A DNA stretch of 64,000 nucleotides from Perilla frutescens (taxonomy: Eukaryota; Streptophyta; Magnoliopsida; Lamiales; Lamiaceae): contig BRKX01000001.1 in NCBI GenBank assembly GCA_026008535.1, forward strand, positions 69,762,317 to 69,826,316, in the 5' to 3' direction. Position numbers and translations under genes: made by a program. Of the stretch, positions 10,393 through 21,165 are shown in pieces. Position 1 is the first letter of the stretch, and each line of letters opens with the position of its first letter. A model generated the notes under the pieces. It saw only the letters and a program-made list of their open reading frames with translations. It had not been told where the DNA came from and ran no database searches.

Positions 10393-12775
10393 ATGTCAAA
10401 AATGGGTTTCGTTGCTTATAAATCCATATTCTGTTGGTTGTTGTTGTCATCGTCATTGTTCGTATTATCTTGGTTGTCAGTGCTAAGATCAACTGGCCAG
10501 TCTCATTCTCTTGAATTTGGTATATTGCCAAACTCGAGGCTGCTACGAGTTTCAGGAAACGCAAATCTTGATGAAGACCCTGTCAATAGTGTATCAGTGG
10601 CTGAAAGAGTAAACGAGGATAAGAATTTAGGAAAATGTGATTCTAATGAACCAATTCTTAAGGTTTTTATGTATGACTTGCCATCAGAATTTCATTTTGA
10701 TCTATTAGGCTGGAAAGGTGTTGGAGAGAATGTATGGCCCGATATTCGTGTAAAGGTTCCTGAGTACCCTGGTGGGTTGAATCTGCAGCATAGCATCGAA
10801 TATTGGCTGACTTTGGATCTCTTGAACTCTGAGGTTTCGGGAAATCTGAGAGGTCGTACTGCTATACGAGTACGCAATTCTAGTGAAGCAGATGTTGTGT
10901 TTGTTCCCTTTTTTTCGTCTTTATGCTATAACCGGTTCTCAAAGCTGAAACCTGGCCAGAAAAGGAGTACAAATGTAGTATTACAGGAGAAGTTGGTTAA
11001 ATTCTTGATAGCTCAGGAGGAATGGAAGAGGTCTGGCGGAAAAGATCATATAGTTGTTGCTCACCATCCGAATAGCCTGTTAGATGCAAGGATGAAGCTA
11101 TGGCCTGCAATATTCATTCTATCAGATTTCGGAAGGTATCCTCCAACCATTGCAAATGTTGAGAAAGACGTGATTGCACCTTACAGGCACGTCACTGGGA
11201 GTTATGCGGATGACTCATCTGACTTTGACAGTCGTTTGACCTTGCTCTTTTTTCAGGGTGCAATATACAGAAAAGATGTAAGTTGCCTCTGTGCCCTAAC
11301 ATTTTATATTCCTCTGTACTTTTACTGGTAGCATATATCTACTCGTTCATTTTGCTTCTTAATTTCTTTTGATAACACGTGGTCTTTGTTTATGCAAAAT
11401 GATTGTTGAACTCTATACATTGCTTAGAGTCCCAGCCTTCTTTGAACCTAGGACTCTTTGATTATATAAGTTAGTTGAGTAAAAACATTAACTTGGATTT
11501 AAGGCCTTCCTTGGAATCAATTCATATTTGATGTTTCAATGCTCGTAATATGCTAATGGCTACATATGCACTCATAGTCAACAATTTATTGGAAAACAGA
11601 GTAGAGTACCTGATTCACTCTCTCTCTCTCTGGGTCAAGTGGTGGCGTGGGAGTGCTAGTTTTCTAAAGAGAAGATGCTATGCCTTTTTAACCAATGGCA
11701 AGTAGCCTCTAGAACCAGCTCGGAATGGATACTGCTGGCTTCCAACGTAGATCTTAGCAGGGATTATGGTTTATAGATCAATTTATGCTAGTATTACCTC
11801 ATAAAGAAAATGTATTCAAGAAAAACAAGAATGACTGCTGAATGCATCTTTGATGTCTGTCTCATGAAGTATGAACCTTAATTGAAGGTGAAGGATGAAT
11901 TTGGAATAAGAGTGATTATGTAACTTGAATGATTTAGAATTGAGTAAAGCATTGTCTATATATGATACTGATTTTCTGCAAAAAGAGTGAATAAATTGCA
12001 GTTGGCTTACATTAGCCAACTGTTTATCCCATAAGACGTAATCTGTGTTAGTTTTATTGCATGCGGCTTCCCCGTTGAATGATGGCAAGTGATATTTGGA
12101 TGCATGACGGAGTCATATTTAGTATAACTGCTTCCTCTGGGCTCGATTATGATCTCCTAATCTGTTTCATGTCGTTTTGGATGCATCATTTGTAAGACTT
12201 TCTTTGTTTCTCATTTTCAGGGTGGAATAATTCGTCAAGAGTTATACTATATGCTTAAAAATGAAACAGATGTGCACTTCTCTTTTGGAACTTACCAAAA
12301 AGATGGTGCTAAGCAAACTTCAAAGGGCATGCGCTCATCCAAATTCTGCCTCAACATAGCTGGTGATACTCCTTCATCAAACCGCCTTTTTGATGCTATA
12401 GCCAGCCATTGCGTGCCTGTCATTATCAGCGATGAAATCGAGCTTCCCTATGAAGATGTTCTTGACTACTCTGAGTTCTGCATATTTATCAGCACGTCAG
12501 ATGCTCTCAAAAATGGTTTTCTCTTAAACCTTATGAGGAACATTAGCAAAGAGGAATGGACGAGGATGTGGAAGAGGCTGCAAGAAATCGAGCATTTGTA
12601 TGAATATCAGTATCCATCGAAAGAGAATGATGCTGTTCAGATGATATGGCAGGCCGTTTCTCGCAAGGTTTCTAGTATCAGATGGAAAATTCACAGGGAC
12701 ATGCGATTCTCTCGTACAAGAGCCCGTCAAGAACTAGCTATTAGTTCCGATTCCATTCCAAGAAATTTTGGTTGA
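10393..12775 (+). CDS. Exostosin-family glycosyltransferase (GT47), two exons
   Basis: Exon 1 is 10393-11277 (GTAAGT donor) and exon 2 is 12221-12775 (TTTTCAG acceptor); they join as RKD|GGIIRQE to give 479 residues. A signal anchor spans residues about 11-31, as in type II Golgi glycosyltransferases. The exostosin domain follows: [12 protein letters not shown] near 85, [51 protein letters not shown], then in exon 2 [39 protein letters not shown]. These match plant GT47 members of the arabinosyltransferase ARAD-like group, which act in Golgi cell-wall polysaccharide synthesis. The exact sugar and acceptor cannot be told from sequence. Length is typical and no defect is seen. A three-unit repeat lies in the leader. 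Confidence 0.9.
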
Positions 12776-13250
12776 TCGATTTTCTTGTCTTGAAGATCGT
12801 TGGAACTACTGTATGCTCCACAGGTTTTCCGGGGATGAACGGGGTTCGAGCAAAGCTGAAATGGAGAATGAGGCCGGAGACTGGTGGCTGGAGAAATCGA
12901 CGTTTTGATTCTGGAGATTTGGTTTAAGCTTAGACACAGTTGATCAATTTGTTCATTCATTCAGCCTTGAGTACCAATTTTGTTAGCTTCGACTTGTTTT
13001 TTATGTAGCTAGACTACTTTCAGTTGAGGCCAAGTTTTTCTTGTGATCAAGCTTTTAGTGTCTATATTTATATGTACATATATAAATATATAATATCTAT
13101 GCATGCTCAAAAAAAAAAAACATAAACATCACGATTATTTCAATAAATCACCCAATTCGTTCACATTTTAATTTTATTTTTCTACTAAAATTAATATTAA
13201 AAACTACTCAACGATATAGTTAACGTAGGCTTGTCCAACTAATACTATTA
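12776..13250. other. 3' UTR of the GT47 gene and AT-rich spacer
   Basis: Sequence to about 13100 is probably 3' UTR; it ends near a genomic A-run at 13109. Beyond that it is AT-rich with no gene. Confidence 0.5.
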
Positions 13251-13782
13251 GCGTTTGTTTGTTAGGTAGTATAAGGATGTAATAGATACCTATGACATCT
13301 TAACTATGTTTGTTAGCGATATTAAAGTTCATGATTATGTATAGGCCCGACTAGTAATATTAAAGTCCATGATTACTATATTTCCTAGCAATATTAAAGC
13401 TCATGATTATGCATAGACCCGACTAGCAATATTAAAGTTCATGATTATGCAAGGGCTCGACATGTGTTAACCATTTATATGGTATAACAAGTGGGATATA
13501 TAATACCATACATAATTATTAAAAATTGCAAATTAAAATAACATTGGATATTAATTAAAAATCCAATTATAGAATATTTACCAATATATGGTAACTAATT
13601 AAATGATATTTTAGGAATTAATTATTTTATAGATAATCTAGTACATCTAAGCAAACACTGTATTATTAATACATATATTTTAATACATGAAAACAAACAT
13701 AATATTGATATCTTATACGGTAAAACGCATCCCATATCAAACATATTCAATCTTACATCATACTGTTTAGCAAATGAGTCCC
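13251..13782. mobile_element. Tourist-like (PIF/Harbinger) MITE, copy 1, internally expanded
   Basis: This element is homologous over its length to 41102-41540. It shares TGGTATAA, GGGATATATAATACCATA and TTTTATACGG-type blocks, and has related termini (GCGTTTGTTTGTTAGGTAG at the left; AGCAAATGAGTCCC at the right). The left flank is TTA and the right flank CTA, consistent with a decayed 3-bp target duplication. Between about 13310 and 13470 a unit reading AATATTAAAGTTCATGATTA is repeated four times, while the other copy has it once. No coding capacity. Confidence 0.75.
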
Positions 13783-14061
13783 TAGTATATAAAACAATCC
13801 GCTGACTTCATTTTGTGTTTAGAGATAGTAATTAGTAACCGTCATATCAAATTGTAGTCTATCTACAACCCACAAATCCATTCTCAAACTCAAAAGAATA
13901 TTTTCACTATATTTTTTCTCATATCACTTTTTTTATTTTTCGATAATGCCGATATATTTATCAAATTTACAAACCGGACCTCTTATTTTTTTTATATCCA
14001 CGAAGCATCTAATAAAAATAATTATCAATCAATAATTTCATACAAAATATATAAAATATTA

Positions 14062-14303
14062 CTCCCTTCGTTTCTGTATAAGTGTCATTTTTTGGTATTT
14101 TAATTTTGTTTCAAAAAAGTGACATTCTACAAATTCAAGACAGAAAATCTACATTTTTTTCACATTTGTTCTCATATAATGCATTTAAACATCTATATTT
14201 AACTCATTTAACGTATTCACATAAATGTGTATTAGGTAATTTAATTAATTTATTAATTTGTGTGAATGTATCCAAAATGACATTTAAATGGAAACAAAGG
14301 GAG
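14062..14303. mobile_element. Stowaway-like MITE
   Basis: Terminal inverted repeats CTCCCTTCGTTTC and GAAACAAAGGGAG are flanked by TA on both sides. It is 242 bp with AAGTGTCATTTT / AAATGACATTT inner arms. A short open frame spans most of it but has no meaning. Confidence 0.85.
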
Positions 14304-14409
14304 TAATAAATAACTAAAGAGGTGGCCTCATGTACATTAGATGCATGGATCTGGGCCCATTAGACTAGACCAAGCCCAATAAGCCCAACACCAAAAAAAT
14401 TGATCCATT

Positions 14410-15206
14410 TCGGACGCGTGAACCATGCGCCAGAAACAAGTTTTTAATTTTTTTTATTTTTTATTTTTTCTGGTTATTTTTTTAGTTTTTCCCCTCAAAT
14501 TGTATACCTTAAAAAAATTAGTGAATCCTAAAAATTGAAATGAATTAATTTAATTTTTTTAAATAAATATAAATATATATCCTAAAAATGATTTAATAGA
14601 TGCAAAAATTAGAGTGAATGATTTTTAAAAAAAAATTGGGGACTCGCGCAATGCTTTCATCCGACGCTAATACATGGGCTCGTGCATTGCGCTCGACAAT
14701 TAATTTAATTTTTTTTGAAATAAATATGAATGGTAATTGAAAAAAAAAACTAATTTTGAAAAAAATATATACCCTAAATGGAATTGGTGAACCATAAAAT
14801 AAAACTGGACGAATTTAATATTTTTTGAAATAAATATAACATCTAATTGAGATTAATAAACCTAAAAAAAACATGAACTCTGAAAAACACAACAAAAACC
14901 CCTAAAAAATCCTAAAAGAATTATGAACCCTAAAAATCATGAACTCTAAAAAAACTAAACCCCCCCCCCCCCCCCCGAAAACTCTAAACATTAGTTGGAA
15001 TTGAAAAAATCATAATTTGACCTACATAAACTCATATAAGATAAGTAGCAGACCAATTATTTTTTAATGATATAAATGATACTTTTTGAAATTTAAGTGA
15101 TACTTTTTAATATTAGAATTGATACTAATTTTTATCAGTTTTTTTTTACAGGTCAACACCGGTCAAAATGAGTTAACCCGCGTTGACCCTCACCCGTCTG
15201 ATGAAT
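14410..15206 (-). repeat. Dispersed non-coding repeat, copy 1 (inverted relative to 54811-55605)
   Basis: Read in reverse, this matches 54811-55605 over about 800 bp. Shared landmarks are CATCAGACGGGT at one end, AAAAAGTATCAC, GGTCTGCTACTTATCT, the AGGTTT(T)TTTAG-type stretches, and GACGCTAA(T/C)AC next to GTGCATTGC. The ends carry weakly inverted CATCAG(A/G)CG motifs. A 17-C tract lies at 14960-14976. It is probably a non-autonomous DNA transposon, superfamily unknown. Confidence 0.65.
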
Positions 15207-16017
15207 GTATGAGCCTTGTTGGGCTTGAGGTGATGTATAGAAAACTTTGTCATAACTAAATTGTTAATTACGGTAAAGAAGAGAAAATTACGCTATGTTA
15301 TGTGTTTCGTGGCATGTCACGACCCCTTTTTTGTAATCTCGTTGTTATGATTTTTAATTAATATATGTTAATGTTACAAATTTAACTTTTATGTCAACGT
15401 TGTTTTTTAAGTTTTACAATTATAATTTTAGCTATTCTCCTATAAAAAGAATTAAATATATAAAAGTAAAATATATGTAAATAATAAAATAAATTATTAA
15501 TACTAAATCATACTAGTGATTATTGTAAATTTATTTATAACACAAAAAAGACCAATATGCAATTAAAAAAAAATAGCTGATTTGCATTCCCTTTGCGTTT
15601 GCTACAAGAAATAGGCATGTATGTTTTTTTGGATTGAGAAAAAGTTGATTACACCAAAATGGATTTGGGTTTTGAGGTGAGTTAGAACAAAATCTCAACT
15701 GGAAAATGAGTTTTGCAGTAGGGGTAAAGGATTAATGGGATTTGATAAAATATATATATTATATATATATAGAAAATATGCACATGAATCTAGCTAGGAA
15801 TATTTATCTTAATTAATCAAAACTAGAAAAAGAATAAATTAAGGCTTAAACTGTTTTTTGAGTTACCTTATAGTAATATGTAATATGTAATATGTAATAC
15901 GTAATACGTTTGGGATGATTACAGTACGTGGGTGTGAATAAACATGCATGTTCCCATCATATACCTATTCATAATTAATGCATGGTACTAGAGTGTGCGT
16001 GTGAAAATTAATTCTAA
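15207..16017. other. AT-rich spacer downstream of BRF copy A
   Basis: No gene is seen. A short array of GTAATATGTAATACGTAAT-type 9-bp units lies at about 15873-15910. The proximal part is the likely 3' UTR of copy A. Confidence 0.5.
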
Positions 16018-16723
16018 TTAATAATCATCCATATCGCTAAAGCCCTCATCATAATTATTATAGTCTTCCGCATAGTTACCGTAGCCTTCGCCATTGCCAT
16101 CTAATCCAAAATCTTCTTCGTTATCGTCCGAATAGTCGTCGCCGTCGTCAGCTTCCGGCTCTGGTCCGGTTCGGCTTTTTTTGGCGCTCGTGTTGTCGTT
16201 GTCATTGTTGTCGTCTGGCTCGTCCTCCTGCAAGATTACCGGGGAACTAATTAATTGAAAAAAAAAACACTTGTCTAAAACTAAAATGCAATTTGAATTT
16301 TTGAATAACATGGAGTAACGTATTTATTTAATGATGCTTAATTCCACGTACACAAATTCAATGATCAATTAATTAAAAGGTACCTACGTGCACAACTAAC
16401 TTATAATAATATCAAATTGTATCATATTGCATGCATGTTTAGAATAGTATAGTAACATTAATTACCTTTTGAAACATCTCGTCCATTTTATCCTGTCGAA
16501 ATCTAGAACTCAGCCCCTGCGTGCAATGTATCATATTCAGTGATTCAACTTCAACTAAAACACACATTACACATATTATATGGATTAATTGCATGCATGT
16601 ATTAATACCTTTCTTTGTAGCATCTGTTTTGCTGCTTGAGCAGCAGTTTGAGGAGGCCCAAGATTGTTCAAGTCTGCAGCTCGCCTCTGTCGTTTTTTCT
16701 GCAAAATTACACATTAATAAACT

Positions 16724-16762
<39 letters not shown>

Positions 16763-17955
16763 CCGAGCTCACGTACCTTCCTATTCTGTGCAGCAAGCAG
16801 CAGCTGCTTTCTTGCATCCTCTGAGGAGTTTGACAAAATGGCTTCGAAAGCTTTCTTTGCAGCTTCTTTTTCCGCCTGCTCCTGTACAAATTAATTAATT
16901 AATTAAAGCTATGAAATTTATGAATATTAAAAAAAACAAGAATTAATTAAATTAATTAACTTGGTAAGGTAATTAACGTACCTCCAGATATTCTTTGTTC
17001 ATCTCCTCCCAAACAATCGTTTTATACTTCTTCTCCTTGTCATCAAGAATACAGGCATCCACCTGCAAATTAAAGCAATTTAATTAATGATGGAGCTGGA
17101 TAATAGGATGAGAAAATAAATTAAATTAAATTACAAAGTAAGGTACCTCAGGGTCATCAATGTCGGATAGATTGGTGTCATCATCTGAGTGTGATGAGTA
17201 GTCTTCCAAAATAAAATCATTAATAGTATTAGTATTAGTATGATCATAAATGGTTTCATCATCAGCAGTTAACTCCATTGCTCGTTTCCTCTCAGTCTCA
17301 GCACGCTGGAAAGCTGGAGGCTCTGATCCACCATTAAAGCCTCCACTAAGTTTCATCAACTGCATGCAAATTAAATTAATTAATTAATATATTCAAAACA
17401 ACCAAACATGCATACGTACCTAATTTCTAAGGAATTAATATATATATATATATAATTAAGTGACTATATATGTTACCTTTGTGAAGCACTCGCTACAAAG
17501 ACCATAAGCATAATGAGGCCTCCCACTACCCTTGTGCTTACACAAAACTTCTTTTTCCCCTACCCCTCTCTGCATCATTTCATCAGACTTGTCTTCCTTG
17601 CCCAACATCTTTGCCTCATCATCAAACTCCTTTGCCTTCTTCTCAAATTCCTCAATCTACTCCATCACAAATTTCATTAAATTAATATAGAATCAACTAA
17701 AACACAAATATTTTCCCCAACTTCAAACATATATATAATTAATGTTTTTTTTTTTTTTCAAAAACAAGCGACTTAAGTTTAATAAAGCAATTCGAATTAG
17801 ATTAACACGGCCGTACGTACCGTGAGACCTCCCGACTCGGTATTCTCAAATTCAATCAACCGCTTTGTCAGTGTTGCTTCACAGATGTGGACTGCCTTAA
17901 TCTGACAATTAACAATTCATATATATATAAATTAACTTGTAGAGATTACAATATG

Positions 17956-18000
<45 letters not shown>

Positions 18001-19721
18001 CTGACAATCTGAGACTTTGAACAGTTGAGACCGTGTATGAGAGCAGATATATAAAGCGCAGCTCCGCATAGCCCACTTGGTTTCCTCCCTGTCTGCATCC
18101 AGTCACGCTTCATGCTAGCAACAATACGAAGCGCAGTGTTCGAAACACTTTGATTTCTCTCTCTAAACACACCTACGTACAAACAAGGATTGGATGCATT
18201 AATAATGCCTAACTCACATCAAATCAAATATATATATATATATAGCATGCATCAATGGAATTGAAGTTACGTACGATCAGCAAATCGGTGAATAAAAAGG
18301 CTGGGATCCAGAAGCTTTACAACAACGGGATCTTCTTGAAGATGTAACAATTTGCAAAGCTGCAAAAACACCGCCCCTACCACATAACTGCATGTCACAT
18401 AATATTACAAATAAATTAAAAAATACAAACATTAATAGATTATCATCTTACAAGCCAAGCTAGCTAGCTAGCTTGTTGACTGACATATATATATATTTAT
18501 ATGCAGTTGTTACATCTTAGATGAAGAAAGATAATTCAACATACACATTTGTCCTTAGATGTTCTGAGAAATCAATAAGAAGATATGGCTTTTTATTCTT
18601 CCTGCAAAAAGGGAAAAAAAAAACACAATCAAACCAAGCTTTAATTTAATATTTATATATATCTGTCCATTAGAGTAAGGGGTGTGTGTGTGTGTATCTT
18701 TGATATATATTAACTTGTGCCTATTTAATTAGCCTGATCATTTATATATCTTTAATGTTTTGCAAATATTATATTTAAGAATATATAAACATTAATTAAT
18801 AAAAAGATGATATATGTGTCTCTAGCTAATCTAAGTAAGTTTTGGAGAGATTAGATGAATGAATTATTCCATAGTCTTACCTACACATAATATAAAGACA
18901 AGCAGCTAGCACAAGCTCTTTCCTGCGCCCCTTTGCCCAGTCACTGCCAAGTGCAATCTGTAATATTATTAATAATTCAATTCAAATGCTAATTAATTAA
19001 TAAACAAAATACTAATATCTAAGAAGCTTAATATATATATATATATAAATAATAGAGTACCTTATATAAACGTAAAGCATAATTAGCTTTGTCTTCACCA
19101 CCATCAATTCCGAGGGCATTCATCATACCCTATATTCCATCATACGCTACAAATCCAACCACATATATAATTATTTATAAATTAAGATGGAGTTAATTAT
19201 GAAGTAGCAAATAATTAATTAAAACCGTACCATCTTCCACTGTCCTCTGTCTAGATTCTGAATACTCTTCTCGGCCCGTCCTTACAAAATTACCTGCCAT
19301 TCGTGACTATGGATAAATTTGAGTTAATTAATTAATGCATGCAAAAAGTAATTAAATGAAAAATAAGTTAAAAATGCATGAGAATAATGATCAATTCCTG
19401 GACAAATTAATCCATCCTCAATTAAAAATGCAACATATAATATAATGAATTGAAGAAATATGAATAGAAATTGATCACCTGTCCATCAGCTGTTTTTACA
19501 AATGAAACCTCCTCCCTAAAGCAATCCTCGGCAAGCATGATCCCGCAATATGTACACCATCTGCGTGCATATAATATAAATTAAATAGTTGATATATTAA
19601 TTACAAGGAAGGAAGGTAGTTACTAGTTACGTTATATGTCAATAATATCATGGCCTTACGTTCTGTTATCATGGTCTTCAGCTCGCACACGTTTCTTGCA
19701 GTTTTTACAATACATCAGCAT
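16018..19721 (-). pseudogene. BRF1-like gene, tandem copy A, with nonsense codon 79
   Basis: Sixteen exons can be read: 19721-19660, 19560-19479, 19306-19231, 19146-19061, 18957-18881, 18601-18545, 18387-18275, 18172-18006, 17901-17821, 17656-17477, 17359-17147, 17062-16982, 16881-16777, 16698-16609, 16516-16466 and 16227-16018. Together they total 577 codons with conserved splice phases. The product would have a zinc ribbon (CKNC, CTYC), two cyclin folds (LLIDFSEHLRTNV, IVASMKRDWMQTGRKPSG, CEATLTKRLIEF), the BRF-specific C-terminal helix block (GLSSRFRQDKMDEMF) and an acidic tail. Exon 4 has an in-frame TAG at 19132-19130, just after residue 78. An in-frame ATG-ATG follows two codons later. 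Relative to copy B it lacks one intron between MQ and TG, and introns are much shorter. Downstream exons are well preserved, so the loss is recent, or a ribbon-less product is still made. Confidence 0.85.
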
Positions 19722-21165
19722 CGTCTAATCCAATCCAACGTAACTATATAACACAACACATATATATAAGTAATAACTCGAAAACAGAAATTAAAGCTAC
19801 ATATATACGTATATATATAACGTATATAGCCTACCTCTTTATTAGAGAATATATATATATATATATATATCGACCGACGGAACGGCAATCCAATTAATCA
19901 CGGCGCCGGGGAGAAGGAGAAGGAGATGGTGGTGGGATATATTATACAGCAAGGGTTTTGTTTGAATTTTGAAGGAAACGGTAGACTTATGTATTATATA
20001 TATAAAGCCCAACATTATATTAATTAATGATGGCATGCACTATCTCGGGCCTGGCCTTGAAATACCCTTACAAAGGATTTTCTTTATTTTTAAATAAATA
20101 CCCTTACCTTATTAAATTGCCACTTTTGGCTTTCCAAATACTAACATAATTAATGACTACCTAACATATAATATACCAGTTAGTTTTATCAACCCCCAAA
20201 TATACATTAATCCATACCAAATCTAATCATGAAAATTATCAATGACTCCAAAGATCGTTTAAATATTTTAATTATTCTTTTTATCTAATTAATTTTCAAC
20301 TAAAATTTCTTCATTTATTATCTATTAATTATCCGTGAAAAATAATTAACAAAATAAAAAGGATCGAAATATATTATTTTTGTAATCCTGAATTGATAAT
20401 TTTCATCTTTAATCTAATATTTTTATTTCAGAAATTCAAGAATGTTTGCCTAGGCTATACCGTTCTAAGCCTTTTCTTATGTTCAATTTGCGCCTGATTT
20501 TTATTAATCTTAACGAATTATTTTCCTTCACTACCTTAATTTAAACGGGGACATTTAATCCTTCAACGGAGTATCATGTTCTTGTTTTATTATTATTATT
20601 ATTATTATTATTGTTGTTGTTGTTGTTATTGGGTTCATAGTCAATACAACTATCTCTCGAGTCCTGAATGGATAAAATGATACAAAAATGAAGATTTCAT
20701 GCAAATATTGAAAATAATGCTTAACTTCTACTGTAGTATTTAATTTTCCAAACATTAAAAATTGTGTTTTATTTTCAAAATAATATTAATTATTGCCTAC
20801 ATAAATGTTTCACTCAACAACTTGTGCTTGACATATCTACTATCAAAGATTCCAAGTTCTTTTGTTCAATTATTATACTAGCAAACCATAATTTGCACCA
20901 TTACACGATTTATCTAGATCCAACTCTTCCAATTTTTCACTAGAAAGAAAAAAAACACAATAGAAGCAATCAGTTCCCCAGCAACCACACCCTCACTATG
21001 TAAGAAACAAGATTTCCCAAAGTGAAAGCAAAGTAGCATTCGTATTGAACACTATAATCATACAAACATTGTTAGTTGTGTTACATAGACCTAATAGTCC
21101 TAACATTAATATTTTTAATTATGGTATGGTGCATAATTAGACAAGATATATAGACTCTAGAAATT
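19722..21165. other. Spacer between the two BRF copies
   Basis: This holds the upstream region of copy A (GC-richer leader-like patch at about 19870-19935) and the 3' flank of copy B. It contains an AT run at 19850-19870 and an (ATT)n tract at 20588-20636. No gene is supported. Confidence 0.5.

Noticed and set aside
18000..18182. Two short minus-strand frames with Ser-Leu and Tyr-Ile runs
   Set aside because: They are read-through of BRF copy A exon 8 into the CT/AT microsatellite of the next intron.
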